Source of the DNA: Patescibacteria group bacterium
Lineage (GTDB): Bacteria; Patescibacteriota; Microgenomatia; UBA10105; UBA927
Reading direction: 5' to 3'
Length of the DNA stretch: 36,596 bases
Assembly (NCBI GenBank): GCA_018821245.1
Contig: JAHJMO010000031.1
Location: 1 to 36,596 of the forward strand
A program made the position numbers and the translations under genes. The notes beneath the pieces are model-generated. The model did not search any database and was not told the origin of the DNA. It was given only the letters and a program-made list of their open reading frames with translations. Numbering within the stretch: position 1 is the stretch's first letter; each line of letters starts with the position of its first letter. Of the stretch, positions 16,611 to 25,251 are shown one piece after another.

Positions 16611-17801
16611 ATGAAGATACTTTTTGTTTCAGCTGTTTTGCCATATCCTCCTTTTTCCGGTGGGCAGATTCGTTTGTACAATCTTCTCAAGCGTCTTTCT
16701 CGGGAGCACGAGATTACGCTGTACTCTTTTATCCGAGACAACAAAGAGCGAAGTTACCTAAAGTCATTGCGATTTTGTAAGCGGGTAGAAGTAGTAATGC
16801 GGGGGAGAGCCTGGCAGCCCAAGTATGTCGCTGGTGCGGCATTTGGGAAGTACCCGTTTCTTTTGAGTACCTATCAGAACAGTTTCATGCGGCTTTCTCT
16901 GGGGAAAGAGCTTGAAGAAAACAATTTTGATATTGTCCACGCAGAGCCGTTTTACGTTTGGCCGTCTATCCCGTATTCGGATAAACCATTGGTCGTGGGG
17001 GAGCATAATATCGAGTACCGGGTATATACAGAATACGTACGGCACTTCCCGATTGTTCCTTTGCGGCCTATTCTCTACGCAGATGTGTTGAAGATGCGGT
17101 TTTGGGAAGAGCATAGTTGGGGAAAAGCGTCCCATCTTGTTACCGTCTCACAGGAAGATAAACAAACGATACTCAAGGCAGTCCCTGATGCCGGTGTAAC
17201 GGTTGTCGTAAATGGTGTGGATGAGTCGCTGTTTGGAGTTCACACAAGGAAGCTCAAAAAACCGCCGGAATTTCTCTTTTTGGGTGATTTTCGCTGGATG
17301 CCGAATACCGATGCCCTCCGTCATCTTTTGTCTGATCTTTGGCCGCAGATACGGGAGCGTTATCCGGGCGCAAGCCTTCGTGTTGTGGGGCAAGGCCTTT
17401 CTTTCCGATATGTACAAGAGATAGAAAAACATCATGCTTTGTCTGTTGGTGAGGTAAGCGATATTGCCGGAGAGTACAGGCGGGCAGATGTACTGCTTGC
17501 GCCCATGCGGATCCCCGGTGGTACGAAATTTAAGATATTGGAGGCGTTTGCTGCTGGTATTCCCGTTGTGACGACACTAAATGGTGTATTTGGGCTTGAT
17601 GTACGGCACCGAGTGCACGCATGGATTGCTCAGACTGATGAGGAATATGTCGAGGGAGTACGGGTCATACTAACGGATCAGGCGTTTAGAATGCAATTGG
17701 TCCAAAATAGCAGAAAGCTCGTAGAAAGCAGGTATAATTGGGATACGATTGCAAAGACACTTGACAGAGTATGGAGAGAATCGTATGGAAAAAAGTCCTG
17801 A
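16611..17801 (+). CDS. GT4 family glycosyltransferase
   Basis: The 396-aa GT-B protein begins MKILFVSAVLPYPPFSGGQIR, broken here only to name the glycine-rich acceptor loop (PPFSGGQIR). It has VVGEHNIEYRVY in the N-domain and VVVNGVDESLF at the linker. The C-domain has LFLGDFRWMPN and the donor-site region LLAPMRIPGGTKFKILEAFAAG. The E-x7-E motif is replaced by the GGTKFKILEA form seen in one GT4 branch. It is clearly distinct from the other GT4 genes here, so a different sugar or linkage is likely. It starts 7 nt after the PMT-like gene and overlaps the next gene slightly. Confidence 0.82.
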   Translation: MKILFVSAVLPYPPFSGGQIRLYNLLKRLSREHEITLYSFIRDNKERSYLKSLRFCKRVEVVMRGRAWQPKYVAGAAFGKYPFLLSTYQNSFMRLSLGKELEENNFDIVHAEPFYVWPSIPYSDKPLVVGEHNIEYRVYTEYVRHFPIVPLRPILYADVLKMRFWEEHSWGKASHLVTVSQEDKQTILKAVPDAGVTVVVNGVDESLFGVHTRKLKKPPEFLFLGDFRWMPNTDALRHLLSDLWPQIRERYPGASLRVVGQGLSFRYVQEIEKHHALSVGEVSDIAGEYRRADVLLAPMRIPGGTKFKILEAFAAGIPVVTTLNGVFGLDVRHRVHAWIAQTDEEYVEGVRVILTDQAFRMQLVQNSRKLVESRYNWDTIAKTLDRVWRESYGKKS

Positions 17802-18666
17802 TTTATCAGTGGTTATTCTCAATTTCAATACCCGCGATTTGACGCGCAAGTGTTTGGTCAGCATTTACGCTTCAAACATGGGGGAATATCGCATGGAGGT
17901 AATAATCTGCGATAACGGCTCAACAGACGGAAGCCTGGAAAGTATTAAAAAGGAATTTCCCGATGCTTTACTTATTGAGAACGGGAAAAATCTTGGGTTT
18001 GCGGCAGGTAATAATCCCGGCATTAAGAGCGCAAAGGGCCGCAATATTCTGCTTCTTAATTCCGATACCGAAGTGCAGCCGGATACTTTTCGTATCATGA
18101 TTGATCATATGGACGGTAATCCCAAGATAGGCGCATCAACATGCAAGCTCATTTTAGCTGACGGTACAATGGATCCGGCTTGCCACCGGGGGTTCCCCAG
18201 TCCTTGGGCGGCACTTACTTACTTTAGCGGTTTAGAGAAATTATTTTCCAAAAGCAGGATTTTTGGGCAGTACCACCAGGGATATAAAGATCTGAATACA
18301 ATTCATGAAGTAGACATGATCAGCGGGGCTTTCTTTTTGGCCAGGCGTAAGGCGGTTATCGAAGTTGGGCCACTCGATGAAGAGTATTTTTTTTACGGAG
18401 AGGACATGGACTGGTGTTTCCGAATGAAGGAAAAGGGCTGGAAGATTATGTTTAATCCGACAGCTTACACCATCCACCTCAAGAAGAAAAGCGGGCGGGC
18501 AAATACTGATAGAACGAGGCGGATAAAAACAGAAATTTTCTTCTTTCAGTACAATAAACTCTTTTATCAAAAGAACTATGAGAGATATTACCCGCAGATA
18601 GTAATGCGGTGTATCTACTTCTTGTTTGATCTTCGGATATTTTTACTTAAACATTTTTCCTTATAA
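17785..18666 (+). CDS. GT2 glycosyltransferase, rhamnosyltransferase-like
   Basis: The 293-aa GT-A protein has LSVVILNFNTRDLT, IICDNGSTDGS, NLGFAAGNN, LLLNSDTEV, a MISGAFFLARR stretch and FFYGEDMDWCFRMK, the full set for a WbbL-like GT2. It resembles the GT2 at 11294 and is probably a diverged paralog adding another residue. The ATG at 17785 (MEKSPDLS) is chosen over 17749 because homology starts there; it overlaps the previous gene by 17 nt. The long basic tail may sit on the membrane. Confidence 0.82.
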   Translation: MEKSPDLSVVILNFNTRDLTRKCLVSIYASNMGEYRMEVIICDNGSTDGSLESIKKEFPDALLIENGKNLGFAAGNNPGIKSAKGRNILLLNSDTEVQPDTFRIMIDHMDGNPKIGASTCKLILADGTMDPACHRGFPSPWAALTYFSGLEKLFSKSRIFGQYHQGYKDLNTIHEVDMISGAFFLARRKAVIEVGPLDEEYFFYGEDMDWCFRMKEKGWKIMFNPTAYTIHLKKKSGRANTDRTRRIKTEIFFFQYNKLFYQKNYERYYPQIVMRCIYFLFDLRIFLLKHFSL

Positions 18667-18667
18667 T
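18662..18667 (+). promoter_or_regulatory. -10 box for a GT4 gene, leaderless
   Basis: A consensus TATAAT ends 6 nt before the ATG at 18674. It overlaps the stop codon of the upstream GT2 gene, so a new transcript may begin here inside the cluster. Confidence 0.5.
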
Positions 18668-18673
18668 AAAGTT

Positions 18674-19762
18674 ATGCGTATTGGTATTGATGCGAGACTA
18701 ATCGGAGAAACGGGAGTAGGGAGGTATACGCGGAACCTTATCCGTGAACTGGCGCGGATCGATAGCAAAAATACCTACGTGTTGTTTTTGCGGAAAAACG
18801 CTTTTGAAAATCTGGATTTGCCTTCTTCTCATTTCAAAAAGGTTTTGGCAGACGTGCCATGGCATACGCTTACGGAGCAAATAGTCATGACCGGTATTTT
18901 TTTGCGGGAAAAGCTGGATCTTCTGCATGTTCCGTATTTTAATGCCCCGCTTTTGTATCCCGGCAAGACGGTTGTGACGATCCATGATTTGACGATCCTG
19001 CACTTTGATACAGGCAAAGCCACGACGTTGCCGATGGTGCTTTATAAACTCAAACGCTTAGGGTATTGGTTGGAATTGACTTTCGGTCTTCGGCAGGCGA
19101 AAAAAATCATTGCTGTTTCGAAAACTTCGAAACAAGAAATTATTGACCATTTTGGGATTGATCCATCAAAAATAGCAGTGACGTACGAAGGAGTGGATGA
19201 AAAAGTCAAAAGTCAAAAAAGAATTATTGAAGACCCTTATTTTCTTTACGTGGGGAATGCGTATCCGCATAAAAACCTTGAATTGCTCTTAAGAGCATTT
19301 CAAGCGTTCATAGTTAATAGTTTACCGTTTACAGTAAAATTAGTTTTGGTCGGAAAGGAGGATTATTTTTACAGTAAATTGAAGCTAATTGTCAAAGAAT
19401 TGGATTTAGGAGATGAAGTAATTTATTTTGGGGAAGCCAATGATACACAGTTGACGAACCTCTACGGCAATGCAATAGCGTTAATTTTCCCGTCACTCAT
19501 GGAAGGGTTTGGGCTGCCGGCGATTGAAGCGCTATCTTGTGGTTGTCCGGTTATTTGTTCCGATATTCCGGTATTTCATGAAATACTTGAAGACGTACCG
19601 ACGTACTTTGATCCATTTTCGGTGAGTGACTTACTCGCTAAAATGACGCAGGTAGTGAAGAAGCAACACAAAGAAATTAGAAGCATTGACTTAGCTAAAT
19701 TCAGCTGGGAGAAAATGGCAAAAGAGACGTTAGATATATATGAGAATTGCCTTCGTGTATGA
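18674..19762 (+). CDS. GT4 family glycosyltransferase
   Basis: The 362-aa GT-B protein begins MRIGIDARLIGETGVGRYTR, has TIHDLTILHFD, AVSKTSKQEI and the linker YEGVDEKVKSQKRI. The C-domain has YVGNAYPHKNLELLL and the donor signature SLMEGFGLPAIEALSCG with its E-x7-E spacing. It is close in plan to the genes at 8857 and 9450, forming a small paralog family (WbaZ/mannosyltransferase-like), and GDP-mannose made by the nearby ManC is a likely donor. The start at 18674 is preferred to 18626 because of the homology and the TATAAT box. Two AAAAGTC heptamers lie in the linker. It overlaps the next gene by 23 nt. Confidence 0.85.
   Translation: MRIGIDARLIGETGVGRYTRNLIRELARIDSKNTYVLFLRKNAFENLDLPSSHFKKVLADVPWHTLTEQIVMTGIFLREKLDLLHVPYFNAPLLYPGKTVVTIHDLTILHFDTGKATTLPMVLYKLKRLGYWLELTFGLRQAKKIIAVSKTSKQEIIDHFGIDPSKIAVTYEGVDEKVKSQKRIIEDPYFLYVGNAYPHKNLELLLRAFQAFIVNSLPFTVKLVLVGKEDYFYSKLKLIVKELDLGDEVIYFGEANDTQLTNLYGNAIALIFPSLMEGFGLPAIEALSCGCPVICSDIPVFHEILEDVPTYFDPFSVSDLLAKMTQVVKKQHKEIRSIDLAKFSWEKMAKETLDIYENCLRV
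19201..19214 (+). repeat. Heptamer pair AAAAGTC in a GT4 linker
   Basis: Two identical AAAAGTC units followed by AAAAAAG, coding for the K-V-K-S-Q-K linker between the GT-B domains. The same unit occurs at 20359-20379 in the next gene. Confidence 0.75.
19310..19337 (+). repeat. Degenerate heptamer tract, ATAGTTA-like x4
   Basis: ATAGTTA, ATAGTTT, ACCGTTT and ACAGTAA keep a 7-bp period within the C-domain of the same GT4 gene (residues around FIVNSLPFTVK). Confidence 0.5.
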
Positions 19763-20900
19763 CCGCGTGAATAAGTGGGGTGGCGCAGAAAGAGTATTGC
19801 TTGCGCTTCACGAGATTTGGCCTGAAGCACCGCTCTTTACAGCAGTGTATGATCCCCGTGGTGCTCCATGGGCTCGTGTGTTTCAGGTGCACACGTCCTT
19901 CATGCAGCACTTGCCGTTTGCAAAATCTCATCATGAGCTGTATCCGTGGCTGACTCCAATGGCGTTTGAGACGTTTGACTTCAGCGGATTCGACGTGGTA
20001 ATAACGGTTACGAGCGCGGAAGCAAAATCGATTATTACAAAACCCGGTACATTGCACATCTGTTATTGTCTGACCCCTACGCGCTACCTTTGGAGCGGGC
20101 GCCAAGATTATCAGGATAATCCGGGAATGGGATTATTATCAGCTCCGGCGAGAATTTTGATGAATACAGTAAGTACTCTCTTAAAGCGATGGGATCTGTC
20201 GGCGGCGTGGCGGCCGGATAGCTACATAGCCGTATCCCACCATGTCGCCGAACGGATAAAAAAATATTACAGGCGGGAAGTCGAAGCGATCATTTATCCG
20301 CCGGTGGACATGAATAAAGTCAAAAGTTCCCGCGAAGCGGGATCTCGCTCCGCGAGACAAAAGTCAAAAGTCAAAAGTGAAGGCCAAAACAATTATTTTC
20401 TTGTTGTTTCCAGATTGGTTAGTTATAAGAGGGTGGATCTGATTATTGATGCGTTTAATGAATTGGGATGGCCGTTGGTTGTCATCGGAGACGGTTGGCA
20501 GAAAAGGGAATTGATGCATAAAGCAAAAAATAATATCAAGTTTGTCAGCAGTAATTTGACAGACCACGAGTTAGTTGGTTATTATGGGAATTGCCGTGCT
20601 TTTATTCATGCGGCAGACGAAGATTTTGGATTGGCCGCGGCAGAAGCTCAAGGCTGTGGCAGGCCGGTAATATCTTTCCGTAATAGCGGTGTGGCGGAGA
20701 TTGTGCAGGAAGGGAAAACCGGACTTTTTTTTGCCAGGCAAACCAAGGAAGATATCATTCATGCGCTAACAAATTTTGGAAAACAGGCCTTTTCGGAGGC
20801 AGACTGCCGAACTAATGCGTTAAGGTTTAGTAAAACAGAATTTAAAAGAAGTTTTCTGCGGATAGTTGAGCTATTGCTGAATAACTATCAAAATACATGA
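19740..20900 (+). CDS. GT4 family glycosyltransferase, mannosyltransferase-like
   Basis: The 386-aa GT-B protein opens MRIAFVYDRVNKWGGAERVL and has FDVVITVTSAEAKSI, HICYCLTPTRYLW and SYIAVSHHVAERI in the N-domain. The C-domain has VVSRLVSYKRVDLII, a GDGWQK loop and EDFGLAAAEAQGCGRPVI. This matches a GT4 branch commonly found with mannose-containing polymers. The linker is expanded: about 25 extra residues rich in K, S and R come from heptamers plus a 30-bp double hairpin (20315-20379), all in frame. ATGA coupling to manC at 20897 supports use of GDP-mannose. Confidence 0.85.
   Translation: MRIAFVYDRVNKWGGAERVLLALHEIWPEAPLFTAVYDPRGAPWARVFQVHTSFMQHLPFAKSHHELYPWLTPMAFETFDFSGFDVVITVTSAEAKSIITKPGTLHICYCLTPTRYLWSGRQDYQDNPGMGLLSAPARILMNTVSTLLKRWDLSAAWRPDSYIAVSHHVAERIKKYYRREVEAIIYPPVDMNKVKSSREAGSRSARQKSKVKSEGQNNYFLVVSRLVSYKRVDLIIDAFNELGWPLVVIGDGWQKRELMHKAKNNIKFVSSNLTDHELVGYYGNCRAFIHAADEDFGLAAAEAQGCGRPVISFRNSGVAEIVQEGKTGLFFARQTKEDIIHALTNFGKQAFSEADCRTNALRFSKTEFKRSFLRIVELLLNNYQNT
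20315..20379 (+). repeat. AAAAGTC heptamer tract split by a 30-bp double hairpin
   Basis: TAAAGTC and AAAAGT- are followed by two 15-bp hairpins, TCCCGCGAAGCGGGA (20328-20342) and TCTCGCTCCGCGAGA (20343-20357). Then come -C and AAAAGTC, AAAAGTC, AAAAGTG (20359-20379). The two hairpins share the form TCYCGC-NNN-GCGRGA. Removing exactly 30 bp restores an unbroken AAAAGTC unit, so it looks like an in-frame insertion into the tract. Confidence 0.85.
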
Positions 20901-21979
20901 AAGCCGTAATTTTTGCCGGAGGCGTTGGGACCAGACTGTGGCCACTGTCGCGGAAAAAATCGCCCAAGCAATTTGAAAAGGTGATCGGTGATAAGTCTAC
21001 GCTTCAGCTGGCGGCTTTGCGGTTACTGCCTGACTTTTCCTGGAAAGATATTTATGTTGCCACAGGTGTTCCCTATGCAAAAATCGTGCAGGATCAGCTT
21101 CCCGACCTTCCCCCAAATCATGTGATCGCAGAGCCTGTAATGCGCGACGTGGGACCTGCAGTAGGATTAATTACGGCAATTCTCAAAAAGGAAACCCCCT
21201 ATACGTCAATGGCCATTCTTTGGAGTGATCATCTGGTCAAAAAAGAAGAATTATTCCGCAGAATCCTTACTCGGGCAGGAAAACTGATGGAAAAAGAACC
21301 AAACAGAATTATTTTTGTAGCCCAAAAGCCGCGCTTTGCCAGCGAAAATTTAGGATGGATTCAATATGGGGGTCTCGTAAAAAAAATTGATAATGTAGGT
21401 TTTCATGCGTTCGTCGATTGTCATTATCGGCCTGATAGCGATACGGCAAAACGTTATCTTGCCAGTGGTCACCATGGCTGGAATTTAGGATATTTTGTGA
21501 CGACCCCGCAATTCTTATGGCAACTCTATAAAAAGTTCGTGCCGAATCTCGTAGTAGGTTTAGAGCGGATTGCCGACAGCTGGCAGACAGGACGCTTCAC
21601 GGAAGTTCTGGAAGAAGTGTATCCGACGCTTGAAAAGATAAACTTTGATAACGCTATTTTGGAGAAATTAACACCATCTGATGCATATGTTGTAGCAGAT
21701 AATATTGAATGGAGTGATGTCGGGGCTTGGGAAGCTTTGAAAGAAGCTTTGGCAGAATCCAAAGACAAAAACGTCACTCAAGGGAAGGTCCTTTTGACCG
21801 ATACCAGCGACAGCCTGGTGTATAACTATACAGATCAGATGGTGGCAACGATTGATATAAACGAAATGCTGGTAGTAAATACAAATGATGTCATACTCGT
21901 GTGCAAAAAGAGTTCGGTTCCGAAGATCAAGAAATTAGTAGAGAGTATGTCCGGGACGGATAACGAGCATTTAACCTGA
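20897..21979 (+). CDS. manC: Mannose-1-phosphate guanylyltransferase (GDP-mannose pyrophosphorylase)
   Basis: The 360-aa protein joins GTP and mannose-1-phosphate to give GDP-mannose. It has the nucleotidyltransferase signature GGVGTRLWPLSR (residues 8-19) with K-S-P-K-Q-F (21-26), the EPVMRDVGPA segment, WSDHLV, ENLGWIQYG and the metal-site region VVADNIEWSDVGAWEAL. It lacks the C-terminal phosphomannose isomerase domain of the long type, so mannose-6-phosphate must be made elsewhere. It is coupled by ATGA to the upstream GT4 gene, the likely user of its product. The start is well fixed by the motif near the N-terminus. Confidence 0.9.
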   Translation: MKAVIFAGGVGTRLWPLSRKKSPKQFEKVIGDKSTLQLAALRLLPDFSWKDIYVATGVPYAKIVQDQLPDLPPNHVIAEPVMRDVGPAVGLITAILKKETPYTSMAILWSDHLVKKEELFRRILTRAGKLMEKEPNRIIFVAQKPRFASENLGWIQYGGLVKKIDNVGFHAFVDCHYRPDSDTAKRYLASGHHGWNLGYFVTTPQFLWQLYKKFVPNLVVGLERIADSWQTGRFTEVLEEVYPTLEKINFDNAILEKLTPSDAYVVADNIEWSDVGAWEALKEALAESKDKNVTQGKVLLTDTSDSLVYNYTDQMVATIDINEMLVVNTNDVILVCKKSSVPKIKKLVESMSGTDNEHLT

Positions 21980-21984
21980 TCATT

Positions 21985-22623
21985 ATGCTGTATTACCAAA
22001 CGAAACGAATCATTGATATAGTCGGGAGCACGGTCATAAGCATAATGTTTCTTCCGATTTGTGCTCTTGTTGCGGTTGCCATTAAACTGGATAACCCTGG
22101 TCCGGTATTAGCCGATACGCCGGAGCGGGTCGGGCAATACGGCAGACGATTTAAGCTATTCAAATTCCGCTCCATGGTGGTTAATGCCCACGAGATTCTT
22201 CGTAAAGATCCGAATTTTTCCAAACTCTACAAGGAATACAAGCACAACAGTTATAAACTGCGCCATGACCCGCGTGTTACGGGAGTTGGACGATTCATTC
22301 GAAAGCATTCCCTGGACGAGATTCCGCAGCTTCTTAATGTCATAAAGGGCGAGATGAGTTTGGTAGGGCCGCGACCATATTATCCTGATGAACTAGTCGA
22401 GCAGCAGCGCAAGTACCCTCATACGAAGAAGCTCGTAAAGATTGTGTTATCCGCCAGGCCCGGGATTACCGGCCATTGGCAGGTTTCCGGCAGAAGCGAG
22501 GTAAATTTCGACAAACGTATAAAGATGGATGCTGATTATGTCACGAAAAAGTCGCTCCTTTTGGATGTATCTATTCTTCTGAGAAGTCCATGGGCTATGG
22601 TGTCGGGTAAAGGAGCTGTGTAG
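21985..22623 (+). CDS. Polyprenyl-phosphate sugar-phosphate transferase (WcaJ/PglC-like)
   Basis: The 212-aa protein has one N-terminal hydrophobic segment (IDIVGSTVISIMFL to about residue 33) and the bacterial sugar transferase core: GQYGRRFKLFKFRSM (50-64), HSLDEIPQLLNVI (108-120) and SLVGPRPYYP (125-134). Members move a sugar-1-phosphate onto undecaprenyl phosphate and so start glycan assembly on the inner face of the membrane. It is a short, single-domain form. It begins 5 nt after manC; a TAACCT box 7 nt before the ATG is a weak candidate promoter. It is probably the initiating enzyme of this cluster. Confidence 0.88.
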   Translation: MLYYQTKRIIDIVGSTVISIMFLPICALVAVAIKLDNPGPVLADTPERVGQYGRRFKLFKFRSMVVNAHEILRKDPNFSKLYKEYKHNSYKLRHDPRVTGVGRFIRKHSLDEIPQLLNVIKGEMSLVGPRPYYPDELVEQQRKYPHTKKLVKIVLSARPGITGHWQVSGRSEVNFDKRIKMDADYVTKKSLLLDVSILLRSPWAMVSGKGAV

Positions 22624-22671
22624 GTAATAACCTCATTGACTTTTCCATGCGTTCATGACAAAAATACTACT

Positions 22672-24651
22672 ATGCCAGACGAACTGAAAAAAATAGACGT
22701 AGAGACAGAGCCCTCGCCGGAAGTAACTCCGCAAGGATCCACGAAGCGTCACTTTCCAAAGAAATTTATTCTGATTCCCGCAGGTGTGCTTCTGGCGATC
22801 ATCGTGCTTTTTCTCGTTATGCTTCTTCCGCTTCGCGCGGTACTTGCGAAGGCCGGGGATGTGAAGACTGCGGGGCAGGCGGCGGCTGCGGCTATCAAAG
22901 ATCAAAATCTGGAGGAGACCAAAACGTCGCTTATGTCAACGAGGAAATCATTGACTGCATTGTCGCAGGACTATCAGCGACTATTACCTCTCCGTTATGT
23001 ACCATTCTTCGGGCGATATATTTCCGATGGCGATCACGCGATCAAAGCCGGATTTGCGGGACTTGATGCGGCAGATAAGGCAATCGAAGCGCTTGAGCCC
23101 AACTCGGACTTGTTGGGCTTGAAAGGCGGGAGTAAGTTTGTCTACGGGTCCGCAGACGAACGCATTCAAACGGCTGTCAGGACGATGAACGCGTTGACTC
23201 CGCAGATTGAGAAAATGTCCCAATCTGTCGATACTTTAAGAAATGAAATAGATAACATAAATCCTGCGCGATACCCGAAGCGCATCGGGAATATTGTGAT
23301 CCGTGAACGCCTTGCCGCGGTCAAAGATGTTATAGATAGCACTGCTAATTTGTTTGTCAACGCGCAGCCGCTTCTGATGAGTCTCCCCTCTATTTTGGGT
23401 GAGCCCTCGGAAAAGAGATATTTGGTTCTTTTCCAGAACGACAAGGAACTGCGGTCCACAGGAGGTTTTTTGACGGCGTATGCGCAATTCCGATTTGTCC
23501 GGGGAAAAGCGATATTGGAAAAAGCAGATGACATGTACGCATTGGATGCTGCCAAGCGCACGACATTCCCAGCTCCTCCTGAAATTCTCAAATTCCATAA
23601 GGGGGTTTACACCCTTAATATTCGGGATAGCAACCTCTCTCCGGATTACAAAGTATCGATGCAGAAATTTGAGGAATTGTACTCATTAGTATCAGGCAGG
23701 GAGAAGATCGACGGCATTATTGCCGTAGACACCCATGTTCTTGTCGAGGCACTGAAAATCTTAGGCCCGATGACGGTATACGGAAGGCAGTTTAGCGCGG
23801 AAACAGACAAACGGTGTGATTGTCCGCGTGCTGTCTATGAGCTTGAGGACTATTCGACGCGCCCGGTAGGGTACGTACGGGAAGCACGAAAAGACATTAT
23901 CGGTGTTCTCTTGCAGGGAATTTTACAAAAAGCACTTGGCGTGTCTCCTTCGCAGTATTGGGGAAAGCTTTTCCAGATGCTTCTTTCTGAGATTGGTCAA
24001 AAGCATATTCTTGCTTATTTTCACGACGAAGCGGTACAGAAAGCGGCTGAGAGCTTTAATATGGGCGGGCGCATCATGACAGCGTCAGAAACCGCTACAC
24101 TTCTGAAATATAAGGAAAATGAAGGCTGGGATTACCTGCATATAAACAATAGCAATATGGCAGGCGCCAAATCCAATATGTTCGTAAGCGAAAAAGTGAC
24201 GAAAGACACGAAGATAAACAGCGATGGCACATTGACGACAAGCTTAATCATCGATTACAAAAATCCGTATCCCGGTTCTGACTGCGGTTTGGAAAGCGGA
24301 GGTTTATGCCTGAACGCGCCGCTTCGCGATTGGGTGCGTATTTACGCGCCTTTAGGCAGCTCTCTTGTTGACAGTAAAGGCGCCAGGTCTCCCAAAGACG
24401 GGAAGCCCGTAGCCATGGATACCTATGAGAGTTTGGGAAAGACGGTGTTTGAGGGGTTTTTGACGGTCGATCCTTTGGGTATGGCGCGTTTGGAGCTTAC
24501 CTATACGACCCCGGCGGTTTTGAAGGGCGCGCCCTATCAACTGCTTATACAAAAGCAACCGGGAACGGACGGCATTGAATATACGATTAAACTGGGAGGG
24601 AAGGAGCGAAAAGTATTTCCTCTCATCGGTGATACGGAAATCGCGCTTTAA
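22672..24651 (+). CDS. DUF4012-type membrane-anchored protein
   Basis: The 659-aa protein has a short cytoplasmic tail, one membrane helix (about residues 26-48) and a large outer part. The DUF4012 core is recognisable from YLVLFQNDKELRSTGGFLTA onward, followed by DDMYALD and a long C-terminal half with a CNxxC-poor, cysteine pair region (CDCPRAVY; DCGLESGGLC). Its role is not established in the family; the link to sugar clusters is contextual. The ATG at 22672 (MPDELKK) is chosen over upstream TTG because it precedes the tail directly; a TTGACT -35-like box lies at 22635. The stop is 4 nt before the recO start. Confidence 0.8.
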   Translation: MPDELKKIDVETEPSPEVTPQGSTKRHFPKKFILIPAGVLLAIIVLFLVMLLPLRAVLAKAGDVKTAGQAAAAAIKDQNLEETKTSLMSTRKSLTALSQDYQRLLPLRYVPFFGRYISDGDHAIKAGFAGLDAADKAIEALEPNSDLLGLKGGSKFVYGSADERIQTAVRTMNALTPQIEKMSQSVDTLRNEIDNINPARYPKRIGNIVIRERLAAVKDVIDSTANLFVNAQPLLMSLPSILGEPSEKRYLVLFQNDKELRSTGGFLTAYAQFRFVRGKAILEKADDMYALDAAKRTTFPAPPEILKFHKGVYTLNIRDSNLSPDYKVSMQKFEELYSLVSGREKIDGIIAVDTHVLVEALKILGPMTVYGRQFSAETDKRCDCPRAVYELEDYSTRPVGYVREARKDIIGVLLQGILQKALGVSPSQYWGKLFQMLLSEIGQKHILAYFHDEAVQKAAESFNMGGRIMTASETATLLKYKENEGWDYLHINNSNMAGAKSNMFVSEKVTKDTKINSDGTLTTSLIIDYKNPYPGSDCGLESGGLCLNAPLRDWVRIYAPLGSSLVDSKGARSPKDGKPVAMDTYESLGKTVFEGFLTVDPLGMARLELTYTTPAVLKGAPYQLLIQKQPGTDGIEYTIKLGGKERKVFPLIGDTEIAL

Positions 24652-24655
24652 CTTC

Positions 24656-25219
24656 ATGATTGAGTCCCGCATTTATAAGGCCTTGGCAATTGTTCTCAAG
24701 AGAAAAAACTACAGAGAAAAGGATCGGATCATTACAGGATTTACGAAGGAATACGGAAAAATCCGCCTTATCGCACGCGGAGTCCGACGGATAAACAGCA
24801 GAAGAGCTCCTTTCTTGGAAATATTCTCACAAGTAGCAATTGTCGCACACCGCGGGAAAGTATTTGATTCAATAAGCGAGGCACAGGGGATCAGTGACTT
24901 TGGACTCTTACGGCAAGATCTCAAAAAAGTGGGGATAGCATATTTACTTTGCGAGCTTGTCGATGCGTTATTGGCAGAAAAACAAGAGCACAGAGATGTG
25001 TACGGCTTACTGCTTAGGGCTTTGAACAGTCTTAATACTAAGGGAACCTCACGACTCCATCAGACCGGAAGAAAGTTTGCTCTGGAATTGCTATGGGATC
25101 TGGGTTTTTTGCCGCGTGGACATGTTTTGCGGGGAAGCATACTACAGGATTTTATAGAAAATATTACGGAAAAAAGACTGTGTTCGCCTAAACTCATTCG
25201 CCAACTGTTTAACACGTAG
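24656..25219 (+). CDS. recO: DNA repair protein RecO (short form)
   Basis: The 187-aa protein shows the RecO N-terminal OB fold: ALAIVLKRKNYREKDRII, then FTKEYGKIRLIARGVRR and an FLEIFSQV stretch, followed by a helical domain (LLCELVDALLAEKQ; FALELLWDLGFLP). RecO helps load RecA by exchanging it for SSB on single-stranded DNA. Length is well below the roughly 240 aa of common RecO, and no zinc-binding cysteine cluster is seen, so the C-terminal part is reduced. The ATG at 24656 is used; the frame upstream overlaps the DUF4012 gene and has no homology. It is a housekeeping gene that marks the right end of the sugar cluster. Confidence 0.8.
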   Translation: MIESRIYKALAIVLKRKNYREKDRIITGFTKEYGKIRLIARGVRRINSRRAPFLEIFSQVAIVAHRGKVFDSISEAQGISDFGLLRQDLKKVGIAYLLCELVDALLAEKQEHRDVYGLLLRALNSLNTKGTSRLHQTGRKFALELLWDLGFLPRGHVLRGSILQDFIENITEKRLCSPKLIRQLFNT

Positions 25220-25239
25220 TCGATTAGGTGAATATTTGT

Positions 25240-25245
25240 TACAAT
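25240..25245 (+). promoter_or_regulatory. -10 box for the glycyl-tRNA synthetase gene, leaderless
   Basis: TACAAT ends 6 nt before the ATG at 25252 with no Shine-Dalgarno site between. No clear -35 box at the right distance. Confidence 0.5.
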
Positions 25246-25251
25246 TTAAGC

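Noticed and set aside
20315-20379. Short CRISPR array
   Set aside because: The repeats are 7 bp, directly adjacent, and lie in frame inside a glycosyltransferase gene.
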